From: Owenia fusiformis | Taxonomy: Eukaryota > Annelida > Polychaeta > Sabellida > Oweniidae | Reading direction: 5' to 3' | NCBI GenBank assembly: GCA_903813345.2 | Contig: CAIIXF020000004.1 | Span: forward strand, 14,639,196 to 14,703,195 | DNA: 64,000 bases | Part shown: piece after piece, positions 22,790-33,214 of the stretch | How positions within the stretch are numbered: position 1 is the stretch's first letter | Layout: every line of letters begins with the position of its first letter | Translations under genes and position numbers: made by a program | The notes under the pieces: model-generated | What the model saw: the letters and a program-made list of their open reading frames with translations, nothing else | The model's database searches: none | Told to the model about the DNA's origin: nothing

Positions 22790-23535
22790 ATTTGACATTT
22801 TTGACAGTTGGATTTTGTGTATGACTATAGCTGACCCCTATAGTTTCTAGATCCATCCCTCTATAATGATATTTATGGTTTAATAGTGTGGAACTAAGAT
22901 GTAAAACATAATTTAGATGGGTTTTAAGGAAGTTAAAGGTTTTAAACAAGTCCAAAATTTGAAAAATTGTAAATATAAGGTTTCAAATTTACAAATTCCA
23001 GGTATAGCCATGGCTGACCCCTATAGGTTCTAGATCCATCCCTCAATGTTGATATTTATGGTTTTATAGTGTGGAACTAAGATGTAAAACATAGTTTAGA
23101 TGGGTTTTAAGGAAGTTAAAGGTTTTAAACAAGTCCAAAATTTGAAAAATTGTAAATATAAGGTTTCAAATTTACGAATTCCAGGTATAGCCATGGCCGA
23201 CCCCTATAGTTTCTAAATCCACTCCTCTTTGGTGATATTTATGGTTTTGTAGTATGGAACTAAAGATGTAGAACATAATTTAGATGGGTTTTAAGGAAGT
23301 TAAAGATATTTAACAAGTCCAAAATTTGAAAAATTGTAAATATAAGGTTTCAAATTTACGAATGTTAGGTATAGCCATGGATGAACCTTATGACTTTTTC
23401 ATCCATACCTCTATGATGAAACATATATTTTTAGAGTGTGCAACTAAGAAGTAAAACATACCGAAGATGAATTTTAAGGAAGTTTAAGAATTTTAACAAG
23501 TCCAATGTTTGAAAAATTGAGAAATATCTGGTCTC
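22790..23535 (+). repeat. 183-bp satellite, four copies
   Basis: The landmark GACCCCTATAG recurs at 22833, 23016 and 23199, with a diverged version near 23382, giving periods of 183-184 bp. Copies 1-3 are very similar (for example GATGTAAAACATA and AAGTCCAAAATTTG); copy 4 is more diverged. A fifth, older copy resumes at about 24195 after an inserted MITE. Confidence 0.85.
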
Positions 23536-24194
23536 AAAGGAGCACGGAAAGTATTGCAACATATTTCAGACAGTCATATGTTAGATTTTGTCTATTTCCT
23601 GAGGATTTAAGCAGGTGCATATGATAGGCCATTGCATTACCTACAGGAAAAGAACTCTTAGAGATGATAAAATAGTTTGGACTTTGAGACAGCGAAGGTG
23701 CAAACAATCAACCCACATGTTTTTTCGGAAATGTTGTCCTGATGTTCAAGCCCTTTCACCCCCGCTTTTTCAATTTTTGTTGCATCAATATGTTGCGTTT
23801 TTAGACATAGTTAACCCATAAAAAGGAATAATAAATTTCTTTTAGATAAAGCAGAAAACAATATTTTCCTGTTATTTTCCCATAGGGAAAACTCATGTGC
23901 TCCATTACTTTCAGCTTAATTTTGGTCACCCATATTTGATATATTTTAAACCCCTGATGGAATGCATTATTTCTTTAAAGGGCTTAACTGTGTGTCAAAA
24001 CACAACATATTGATGCATGTGGGTGGGTTGTTTGCACCCTGTCTCAAATAGAAATTATTTTATCATCTCTATGAGTGCTTTTCCTGGAGGAAATGCATTG
24101 GCCTAACATATGCACCTCCTCAAATCCTCAGAAAATAGCAAAAATCCAACATGTGACTGTCCTAAATCTGTTGCGATACTTTCAGTCCTCCTTT
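23536..24194. mobile_element. 659-bp palindromic MITE inserted in the satellite
   Basis: The left arm (AAAGGAGCACGGAAAGTATT) and right arm (AATACTT/GCGATACTTTCAGTCC) are inverted over about 220 bp, with shared words such as GAGATGATAAAATA and GCAAACAATCAACCCAC. The satellite unit breaks off at 23535 and resumes at 24195 in register, so the element is younger than the array. Confidence 0.75.
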
Positions 24195-24330
24195 ACGATT
24201 TCAGGTATTGCCTTGGATGTCTCTCTTTTTGAATGTATGACTTTTTAGCTTAGAAATTAGATGTTGAAAATGTTGTGGTGAGGTTTGATCCATGTTACAA
24301 GTATTGTTAAAAGAAAAATCATTAGAGTTG
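24195..24330 (+). repeat. Diverged fifth satellite unit
   Basis: TACGATTTCAGGTATTGCCT and the following GATG...ATGACTTTTTAG and AGATGTTGAAAATG continue the 183-bp satellite beyond the inserted MITE. A run of 14 Cs lies at about 24378-24391. Confidence 0.5.
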
Positions 24331-24730
24331 AGGACCTTACCCTAGAGTTCCTAAGGGGGTGAGAGGTTAATAAATCCCCCCCCCCCCCCTAAAGTGTAAC
24401 TGCTCTTAGGGATATCAGATACAGTGTAGTAATTGATTGATTAAATGGATTATAACTAATTAATTATTATTTGATGATATTTATTATGTGATATGGCATT
24501 TTTACTTTTTACATCAACATGTTTGATGTAATGTTCTACATTGTCAAAATACATCAAGACATGGTTAATTAAAAGAAACATGATTTCTCTATATTTTGTT
24601 ATGCCCATACTGTAATTAAGCAATGATCATCTCCTAATACAAAATATTATTATAAATTATCAAATTATAATCACTACACTCCCAATAAAACAACTTGTCA
24701 TCAGGCAACAGCAATTATTTGGGAAATAAG

Positions 24731-26770
24731 GATTTTTTTTTGTAGTATTTATTTTATTTCAGTTTAAAACTTCTTACATTTTACATTTTAAAGCAACCTC
24801 CAAACATTCTTCCTTTCACACCATACATTCCTACCCATCCATACCCTCTCATCTTTCATACATCCCAGTCAGACACATGCATACTGTAAATGTCACATAA
24901 ATATAGAGGAAAAATCATGCCATAAAATAAAGCATAGAACGCTATTTAAAGTTAGAAATCATAATTATCTAATGTGGAGCCCTCGGAAAGATACGCCCTA
25001 TACCCCAAGTATGATATAGGCTCTCTTCTAAAAATCTTCGTATGCACATAGTACTTGTAAATTAAAATAGCAAAATTGAATTCTTTGAAAAGTAAGTTCC
25101 CAAAATATCCCACTATTACGTGCTGTTCCTTTAATTCTATACCCTTTGGCTCCCAATGCATTTTCATGTTTTTAATGAGAGGTTGTACATTTTTGCAAAT
25201 CCAGAACCGGTGCTGAACAGTTTCTTCCTCCCCACAAAAGTCACACGAGCCATTTTTCCTTATCTTTACTCTTTTCAGATACAGGTTTGTCGCGTAAATA
25301 TTATTAATGATTTTATACTGCAGCTCGCGAAAAAAATTGTTCTTTGTTACTCTGTAAGCCATCGAACATATGTCATTTACTGAGACATTGAATTGCGAGG
25401 CGCTTTGTTGCACACTTTTGGATAAAGTAAAATTATTTTCATTTATACATGACTGAATAAGCTTTGTGGTCAGCTGTGAAATATCGAAAATCTTACCTGC
25501 AATATGGATAGATTCCAATCTGGGCTCATAGTTTGATACACTTATCATTGTGCGGTCGCTTTTTAATAAGGAGATCCACTTCGATGGAATGGCTGATATA
25601 ATTCCCATATAGTCTAGAAAGTTAATATTTATCGTGAATTTCAGATTGAAATCCCGATGGCTTAAGAATTTGCCCTCTTCGTCTAAAAGATCTCGTATTT
25701 GGACTATTTGTTTTTCAAATAGATCCTTCCTGAAAATTTGCTTACCCTCCCTTAAAAAATGTCTCTCACAACTGCCGGCGGACCCGTACGCCCGATTTCA
25801 AACTTTTAAAAACTTTACTTTTTCGCGCCATTCGTATTGTCCAATTAGATTGCCCGATTTATTCAGTGCCTAACATGACTTCCTGTTGACCTAGAATGGC
25901 GATATTTCGAAAAATAATTCTCAATTCAACAATTTAAACAGTGTTTTAGTCGTTTTTAGTGAACGAATCGTACAAAATGGTGGACAAATACGATCACAAC
26001 GAAAATGTGGAGGAAATGAATTACGATTTCGAGCTCTTTAGGCTCTTGGAAGCCGATAACGGTCATCGAAAATAGAAACTAGAATATTTTCTGAATTGAA
26101 AAATTGAACATTCGATCGCTGCAAATTCAGATTTGGATTCTGACCAGACGAAGAGGCGGAGCGGCGGATTCCGGAGGAGTATTCATGGTATATTTATGCC
26201 CAGTCGTGTTAATGTACGAAAAAATTCATGAGAACATTTTTTTCATGAGCCAGGCCACTGTATCTTCCCTTTGTGAAAATTTTATCCAGATTCATTCAGT
26301 AGTTATTGAGATATTAATTATTATATCATTTTTTGCACTCTTTGAAAAATAAGCCAGTTGCGTGGGATATATTTGCTGAAATAAGGCAGCATGGTAAAGG
26401 TATATTCTTGTTATTCCACAAAAATTCGTTCTTAACTTCAGCACTATTCCGTGGGTCATCACATTCATTGACTGAAGAATAATACCGAAGCATGTCCTTA
26501 TAAAACTCCGGAATGGGATATTTGAAATACCGGACATCATAGCGACATTGCAAGATAAAATTTAAGCCTCCGAACTGTGCAAAGTAAATTGCAGGGATAA
26601 CCTTCCAATGACTTTTGGATATGTCAAAGAAGCGTTTTATCCACATAATTTTTAAAGCTTTTTCCATTGAAGTCAAATTTAACATTCGAATTCCGCCGTC
26701 TTTAAAATCACCAGATATGGTATTACGTTTAATCTTTTCACTGGCTCCTTTCCTTTTCTTTGGAAAGGAT
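24731..26770 (-). mobile_element. Tx1/L1-like LINE fragment, interrupted
   Basis: On the minus strand 26770-26400 reads KRNTISGDFKDGGIRM and later ALKIMWIKRFF, NFILQCRYDV and EFLWNNKNI. These are the block after the reverse transcriptase palm of Tx1-type L1 elements. The same reading resumes at about 25769 with LREGKQIFRKDLFEKQIVQI, then NFLDYMGIISAIPSKW and a zinc-knuckle CDFCGEEETVQHRFWIC (C-x2-C-x7-H-x4-C), and stops at 24952. A short 3' UTR and an A-tract (T9 on the plus strand, ~24731) follow. About 630 bp of unrelated DNA (25770-26399) separates the halves. The catalytic part and ORF1 are missing. Confidence 0.8.
25977..26187 (+). CDS. Possible first exons of a small unknown gene inside the LINE interruption
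   Basis: ATG at 25977 opens MVDKYDHNENVEEMNYDFEL then FRLLEADN. A weak donor G/GTCATC at 26061 can join an acceptor AAATTCAG (26130) in frame to DLDSDQTKRRSGGFRRSIH, ending at a donor CATG/GTATAT (26187). Without splicing the frame stops at 26073. A CCAAT word (25841) lies upstream. The acidic start followed by a basic Arg-rich patch resembles the N-termini of some DNA-transposon proteins, but I recognise no family, and no later exon was found. Low confidence. Confidence 0.22.
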
Positions 26771-26899
26771 TATAAGGATCATACCCCGCTGGGCCTAGAA
26801 ACTCCCGTTCGTGCAATGAGATTAGGAACTCCAGGGTAAAAGGGTCTTGTCACACTAAAATCTTCATGTAGATCAAAAAAGTATATATGGTGATATATA

Positions 26900-27710
26900 T
26901 GATCAATATGTTTCAAACAAACAGACATTGTAGAAAATTCACATGTGGTAATGGTTGGGTGAGAAATCCTTCCATTTGCACAGTGGGTCAAAATCGGCTC
27001 TGGGCCAAGTTTTAGATAATGCAAAAATCAGTGCAAGGGCTAAGTGCCAATGGAAGTTCCCCTGGCTTGAATTGTTGTGACCTTTTCTTTCGGAGCTCAG
27101 GAGCATCTGTGCTCACCATTCTTTCACCAGATATTGCAAAACCTCGAGAAAGAATTGCCAGAGGGCTGCATTTCTCTGCTTTAACCCACAGATGACTCAG
27201 GGCTGAACCATGCATGATGACGTGGACAGATGAGTGCATCTTTATGTGCAAGGAAGTGGTGGCAATTTGGAGGGGTATAGGATGTATTTTTGCAAGAGTA
27301 TGAGTATGAACACTTTACTGTCTATGCCACACCTGTCACACCTTCTTCCATTTGCCCCTATGCCCCTTGTACTGACTTTTGCAATGTTTGAAACTTGAGT
27401 CCGAGCTGAATTTTGCCCCACTTTTTTTGCCAGCCATGACTCCCTGTGAATGAATGATATTCCATTACAAAGAGGAGTAATTTGGCTTTTTGGTACATTG
27501 AATGAAAAGGATGCAGTCAGCATTGGTTTTATGTTTTCTTCCAATATTGCATCGTGCTCCGTACACTGACTTTTGCTATGTTTATAACTTGGTCCAAAGC
27601 TATTTTGGCCGACTTTGCAAATGGAATGATTACTCACCCAACCATCACCAAATATCAATGAATGATATATCATTGTAAGGAAGAGACGCATGGCTTTATG
27701 GTGCATTGAA
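26900..27710. repeat. Block of three related coding-like repeats, two orientations
   Basis: One block (26950-27050) reads on the plus strand ATGGTTGGGTGAG...CATTTGCACAGTGGGTCAAAAT; two relatives (27360-27440 and 27540-27650) lie inverted. The minus frame 27706-27242 stays open for 154 codons with two internal repeats, KVGQNSFGPSYKHSKSQCTE and KKVGQNSARTQVSNIAKVST. The conserved phase in protein space suggests derivation from a coding sequence with ~60-residue repeats. I do not recognise the protein. Confidence 0.45.
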
Positions 27711-27904
27711 TGAAATCAATGCTGTTATCACTGGTTTTGTGCTTTTCCGAGATAACAATCTGTTGGTTTTTTTTATACGCACTGTATAACGAGTAAGAAC
27801 GATGCAGTGGAGTACATATGACATAGCAAGTATGCTGTCACACTAGTACGAAAAAATTGCAACTGAATGTCCTACATTACAATTTGTGAATAGTAGGTTG
27901 GATA

Positions 27905-29290
27905 TTAGTCCATGGTATGAAATCTCTAGGACGTCTAATAAAGGAGCTGGTAGCACACTATAGCGCAGCGATATTTGACCTAATTTAGCATACCTACATA
28001 TGTCCCCTAATAATTTTTATTATAACCGTTTAATATACTTCCGGCTTTAAGGCTGAATTATGCCTGCCATTAACAGAGGTCAAAAAATTTCCAAAAAATA
28101 AACTTCCAAACTTTCACAATTTGGAGTACACAATGCAATAGCAAATAATAAAATATGATTTTATGTATATGATTTAGGTTTCTAAGCTAAAAGTTTGAGG
28201 TTATTTTTCTTATCAATACCAAAAGATTATGTCATCAGTGTATCGACATTTTGTATTGTTTCACGGGTATTAATAAGATAAATGCTACAAATGAATCACT
28301 TTTATATTAGGATGACAAATGCTTAAATTATGCTAGGTTTTCACAAAATGGGTCTCAATACGTTTTAAGATATGAACTTTTATTCAGCGGTGAACATTAT
28401 CATTAAAGGTGGGCCTATTGCTCTTCCTTGACTAATTGCGACTACAGCTAAAATTTTATTTCTCGTAGTTAGATATAGCTCAGTTGCTTATGAAACAACC
28501 ATCAAGACTTGGTCGAATTCATGAACAATTGAGAAAAATCGTCATCATTATCTTCCTAAAATTTGATTATATCCTTCGGTAAGGTCAAAGAAGAAACAAC
28601 CATCAGAAAACTTGATGATAGCCACAACTAACGTCGAGGAAGAATTTTAAGGCGTTCGACTGCATATGACTCTAATTGATTATTAGACATGCCCTTGGAA
28701 TATATGAACATGCAAATAACTCTGTAACATCGAATTAGATATGAATCTTACCTATTTGTTATTGTATTATGTTTTATAAAACATCGACAATAATTTGTTG
28801 TTAGACCCTTTACGATTATATGGAAAAATTCTGGTAATAAAATGTTTTAACTGGTAAGAAAACTAATACGTTCCCAAACAAAAAAAAATTACCTAAATAT
28901 TCCATACAATTTTGTTGAATCGGCTTAGCTCATATTTGAAAAATCAAACAAAATCTGAAAAACACACTTGTGTAATTACACTAATTAAACACCGACATCT
29001 ACAGTAAAATCATAGTAATTTTGACATTATGATATTCAATTTTTTGTTCGTATGCTTAGAATAACAGTCTGTGTCTTATAAAATGTATAAAAGTTCGAAT
29101 CAAAATATTTACGTTTTTGAACCATTGTGATGAAATACGTTTTTCGACCCGAAAGCCGGAAGTTTTTTCAGCAAATCGTATTTTAAAAGAATCAAGACAT
29201 ATACACCTTCATAAATATTGCTTCAAATGTTGCTGCGCTATAGTGTGCTACGGATCCTTCATATTCGGAAGTCATACCATGGACTATATG
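27905..29290. mobile_element. Inverted-repeat DNA element, ~1.4 kb
   Basis: The inverted blocks are TAGTCCATGGTATGA (27907 and 29275) and TAGCACACTATAGCGCAGC (27951 and 29250), with a further match at ACTTCCGGCTTT. The outer ends and target duplication are not clear. The interior is AT-rich without a gene. Confidence 0.55.
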
Positions 29291-29334
29291 TTACATTTAC
29301 AATGAGACACCTATTATTACCTGCCTAGTTCAAC

Positions 29335-29400
29335 GTCGTTAAACTCAATAACGGCGTTCTTTATTATTAGGAATTTCCTTGGGGCCATTATTGAGTTTAA
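29335..29400. repeat. Hairpin
   Basis: TTAAACTCAATAA (about 29339) and TTATTGAGTTTAA (about 29388) face each other across roughly 35 bases. A small palindrome of unknown role. Confidence 0.5.
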
Positions 29401-29722
29401 CCTCCTTACTATTCTTTCCTTTGATGCAAGTTCTGAATCCATCGAAACCATTTTTCCGCGATAACGTGCAACTGATACTTGACAATAATATAAAAACACA
29501 TAACATCAAGCGATTTAACACAATATTATTGTGTTAAATGTTCATTTATACGAGTAAAATGAGGCTACAGTGACATTTCCGCATGTCCGTCATTGTGTCT
29601 GTTCGTCTGAGTGTCCCGGATCGTAAAATTAAACTACCAGCGAAACGAAATTGTTGTCAAATAGATTGATAATTATTATCGCGATTACTCGGGATAAAAA
29701 GATCAATTTTGAGGATAACAGG

Positions 29723-30302
29723 TAGTGGTGTCAATTAACCGCTTGAGCATTAACCGGTTAACCGGGGGTTTTTACCGGTTAAAGTCAGTTAACCGGCGGG
29801 AAATTTATAATTTCAAATGAAATCTTCATCTTCGATCTTGAAAGTTGAAAAAAATTGGAAAAATGATATATCGGCGTTTATTTTTTACGTTCGTCAAGCT
29901 TTACTCTATTCTATGTAAGTAAGCGCGGGAAAGCAATGTGGCAGAGATTAAAGTTGCTGATTGGATGTTTGTAAGGAATTATCGGACCTATCACATGTAT
30001 GAGTAGCTCACATGAAACTGACGCTTGAAAAACAAACAGATTAAAATGCAAAGTAAGCGCGGGAAAGCAATGTGGCAGGGATTAAAGTTGCTGATTGGAT
30101 GTTTGTAAGGAGTTATGGGACTTATGACATGTATGAGTAGCTTACGTGAAACTGACACCATAAAACCAAACGGATTAGCATGCAAAATAAGCGCGGGAAA
30201 TAACAGAATTATACACGGTCAACTAACCGCCCATAAAAACTCAGACCGGTCAAGGCATTATCGGCGGTTAACCGGTTAACCGGTTAATACTTGACACCTC
30301 TA
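29723..30302. mobile_element. hAT-type MITE, 580 bp
   Basis: Ends TAGTGGTGTCAA and TTGACACCTCTA are inverted, followed by AACCGGTTAACCGG words on both sides. The 8-bp target duplication ATAACAGG is exact (29715-29722, 30303-30310), the hallmark of hAT elements. Inside, a ~134-bp unit starting AAGTAAGCGCGGGAAAGCAA is tandemly duplicated (about 29917-30050 and 30051-30184), and a third partial start follows. Confidence 0.88.
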
Positions 30303-30675
30303 ATAACAGGTATCTTTGATTAATTTATATAGCGCGTATATACACGCAAAATAGTTATTAATTGCAAACCAACTGTTCGTTAATGCAGTGCCGTGATGAC
30401 GGTTAATTCCTGAAACGATTTGCAATTTCGATGTTACCGAAACTGACCGACATTTTCGTCATATTCCAAACCTGTCTCCAATATTTTCGTAATTATGCAC
30501 CAATAGGGTCTAAGGGGGATACGGGACGGGGTGTATGTGTTTATAAGGTATGTATGCATGCTTGAATCACATTCTTTGTGTAATATTGCCATGTTTTCAG
30601 GGTTCAATTAGTTCCGCTTGTCCAAACCTGCTGAACGATTAAATTAACGCATCAAAGGCAAAATGGTCATGGAGG

Positions 30676-30735
30676 TTAGACCTAGCCGGGCCATAACACA
30701 TGTCAGATAAGAAACGAGGCCCGGGCTAGGTCTAA
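30676..30735. repeat. Strong GC-rich hairpin
   Basis: TTAGACCTAGCCGGGCC (30676-30692) pairs with GGCCCGGGCTAGGTCTAA (30718-30735), with one bulge and a 25-base loop. It stands out in AT-rich surroundings; it could be part of the retroposon tail that ends at about 30960. Confidence 0.6.
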
Positions 30736-30838
30736 TGTTGTTGTACTCTTACCTACCCTGCCTTTCATGACAATTTGCTCATTTTGTAAGGGAGTGCTTT
30801 GTCAAAAGACGTAACCATATGTATGACACAGATTGATA

Positions 30839-30844
30839 TTTATT
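30839..30844 (-). terminator. Possible polyadenylation signal of the dehydrogenase gene
   Basis: AATAAA on the minus strand lies 268 bp beyond the stop codon. It is the nearest canonical one I found, but it lies near a retroposon tail, so it is uncertain. Confidence 0.3.
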
Positions 30845-30962
30845 TCACTAATTGTATAATTTAAAATGTTTAAACTTGTTAAGTGGTTGATAAGCCCAGG
30901 TGGGCTGGGTTGATTTGTGTAACCTACCACTATAAAGAACAATAAACTTATCTTATCTTACA
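30840..30962 (+). mobile_element. 3' tail of a non-LTR retroposon
   Basis: AATAAACTTATCTTATCTTA near 30942-30961 has the polyadenylation word followed by a short (TTATC)n tail typical of LINE 3' ends. The 5' extent is not defined. Confidence 0.35.
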
Positions 30963-31111
30963 TCGACGTGTGTTATCAAGAAACTAGATGGCGGAAATTC
31001 GGACAAACGAATGTGGTAGACAAGAGAGGTAATTATGGGGTCATCTCTGAGCTTCGGGGCCTTCCCTTCTTTTATAGAGTCGTACGGAAATATGCACTGC
31101 CACTGTGCCAT

Positions 31112-32158
31112 CTATAATGTTAGCATTGCTTTTGAGATGACGCCATCTTCCAAGTCTTTCAGGGCTGTTTTGTAATCCTCTAGAGGATACAATTTCACGC
31201 CTAACCTTTTCAAATCAAGTTTCCCATCAATCGCCATGTTCTTGACCAACGATAAAGCATCCATGTGTTTATTGCACTCTCCAGATGAACTCAAAATCTT
31301 CACCTCTTTATTGAAAAAGTCACACGGGGATATCGAGGATTTTGTTCCCGGAGGAAAAAGTCCAAACATCAAATAGGTGGCGCTTTTACGCAAGAGTGGG
31401 AAGTAGTCCTCAAATGCTTCAGGTGATCCAGTGCAGTCGAAGATCAGATCATAACCGACGAGTGACGTTTCGAGGCCTTTGAACTTTTCAATTACTTCGC
31501 TTGGTTTCATAACTTGGAGCCCACTAAGCTGGAGATTTTTAGCGATTTCTCGTCGACATTCTATAGGCTCACATATTGTGATGTCACGAAATCCCTTATA
31601 GTGTAACATAGACGCTTTTAATAGCCCGATGATACCGCTGCCAGCAATCAAAATGGACGCAGAATCGGCGAGAGGGCTGTAGTTGGAGAAGCTGTGAACG
31701 ACACACGACAATGGTTCTGTCAAAATAGATGTTTCAAAGTCGATCTCATCGGATAACTTGAACAATTGAGAGCTTTGTACAAGGCAATAATCTGCCCAAG
31801 CGCCATCTCTATGGAAACCGTTGTAATAAGAAACACCGCCTTTGACACATAAATTTGCCTTTCCTAGATGACAGAATCGACAATGATGACAATGGCACGA
31901 CGCAGCTGCCGAGACGCGGTCTCCGACTTTAACATTCGTCACATCAGATCCAATCTCTACGACAGTTCCAGAAAACTCATGACCGAGGACAACATTATCT
32001 TTAATGATAAATGTATTTTTGATGAAGTGTATATCAGAGCCACAGATTCCGGCGCACGGTATCTTCAAGAGAACATCATTTGGTTTGACTATTCTCGGGA
32101 TTTCTATGCGAACGAGCTCAATTTTCTTCTGTGACTGTGTCAGTTTGATCGCTCTCAT
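31112..32158 (-). CDS. Zinc-dependent medium-chain dehydrogenase (sorbitol/threonine dehydrogenase-like)
   Basis: One exon encodes 348 aa, the usual family length. I start at the ATG at 32158 (MRAIKLTQSQ), because an acceptor-like polypyrimidine-TTTTAG at 32169-32180 lies just before it, implying a 5' UTR intron; frame upstream of it is not coding. Catalytic zinc ligands are Cys39 (AGICGSDIH), His60-Glu61 (GHEFSG) and Glu149 (TEPLS). The structural zinc cysteines are 90, 93, 96 and 104 (CHHCRFCHLGKANLC). The nucleotide fold has GSGIIG at 173-178, and an acidic residue (ICEP) about 20 residues later suggests NAD(H). Such enzymes oxidise polyols, amino-alcohols or similar; the substrate is unknown. 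A coding region without introns is notable in an animal gene of this family. Confidence 0.92.
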   Translation of the reverse strand: MRAIKLTQSQKKIELVRIEIPRIVKPNDVLLKIPCAGICGSDIHFIKNTFIIKDNVVLGHEFSGTVVEIGSDVTNVKVGDRVSAAASCHCHHCRFCHLGKANLCVKGGVSYYNGFHRDGAWADYCLVQSSQLFKLSDEIDFETSILTEPLSCVVHSFSNYSPLADSASILIAGSGIIGLLKASMLHYKGFRDITICEPIECRREIAKNLQLSGLQVMKPSEVIEKFKGLETSLVGYDLIFDCTGSPEAFEDYFPLLRKSATYLMFGLFPPGTKSSISPCDFFNKEVKILSSSGECNKHMDALSLVKNMAIDGKLDLKRLGVKLYPLEDYKTALKDLEDGVISKAMLTL

Positions 32159-32168
32159 AAGGTTAGAC

Positions 32169-32185
32169 CTAAAATTGAAAAAGAA
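32169..32185 (-). promoter_or_regulatory. Probable splice acceptor before the dehydrogenase start
   Basis: Read on the minus strand, CTTTTTCAATTTTAG precedes GTCTAACCTT and then ATG. It decides the start codon and predicts a non-coding first exon at higher coordinates. Confidence 0.6.
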
Positions 32186-32216
32186 TGACCATAAGTATTT
32201 TAGAAATATGCCCAAC

Positions 32217-32652
32217 CAGGGGCGTCAGAAGGATTTGCCAAGGGAGGGGGCGACTTTTGGATATGGGGGGCATGCCCCCAGAAAAATTTTCAAATTTAGA
32301 CCTTCTCTTGTGCATTCTGAACATATCTCAGCACAACGTTCCCAAAAACAAAAACAAGAAAAAGTGTTTTTAGGAAACTAGCTTGACTTTGACTCTAAAA
32401 AACTTTGAATTTCACTAAAATATACATTTTGCACTTATTCTTCAAAGTATTTACATGGGTTTCTGAGAAACTATGGTATAGAATTAAGTATAATATGAGA
32501 AATGAGATCTTCTATGCTTGATGTAAACTAGATTACGACAAAGTATCATTTTGACTTTAATTAGCTTTAAAGAGCTTTCAATTCGAGGCTCGGTTTCTGG
32601 GAAAGGGGGGGGGGCGGTCGCCCCCAACGCCCTCCCCCTTCTGACGCCAATG
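32217..32652. mobile_element. MITE with GGCGTCAGAAGG ends and 5-bp duplication
   Basis: The left end CAGGGGCGTCAGAAGG and right end CCTTCTGACGCCAATG are inverted, each next to a G-rich or C-rich tract. The 5-bp flank CCAAC is on both sides (32212-32216, 32653-32657). It is related in style to 58816-59004 and 48704-48857 (GGCGTAG/CAGGATT ends). It lies directly upstream of the dehydrogenase, over its presumed 5' UTR intron. Confidence 0.65.
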
Positions 32653-33214
32653 CCAACCCCCGAAACGGGACAATACAGTTTAATCATACATAGTAGCTTG
32701 ACCCACGAATATTGTATTTAGTGTATGATTATTAAGTGTATTCTTAAAGAATATAATCGCATATTTCACATTTTCCAGTTTAGTAGGGAGGTTAAGTTAG
32801 CCCTGTTTTGAAGAACATGTACGCGAAACTTGTAAAATGATGGTGCCCTTTGGACGTATTTTCATCTCTCACTGGCCTTCATTCATTGCCCGATGGAGTA
32901 AAGGTGTGGGGACAGCATCTTTTCCATTCAATCGAGGTTGGGCCATTCAATCGAGGTTGGGCCATGCAGCCGAAAGTAAGCCATACAACCGAATTTTGCC
33001 GATTCAATCTGACGGAGAATGGCGAGCCTCTCTTTTTTGATCCAATTAGAGACTTCCTTTTCACATTCATGGTACCCTCGGCCAACTTCGTTTGCAAAGA
33101 AAATCTTCGACAGTATCCGGCTTTTCCTGAGGTATCTTCGGTCGCAAGCCAAAGGTCGACACCCAAAGGTGTGAGGGAAACAGTTGTAATTGGTTCCCCT
33201 TTAAACCAACTGAG

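Noticed and set aside
31868-32381. Plus-strand frames opposite the dehydrogenase (88 and 125 codons)
   Set aside because: Antisense shadows of the dehydrogenase and of the adjoining MITE.
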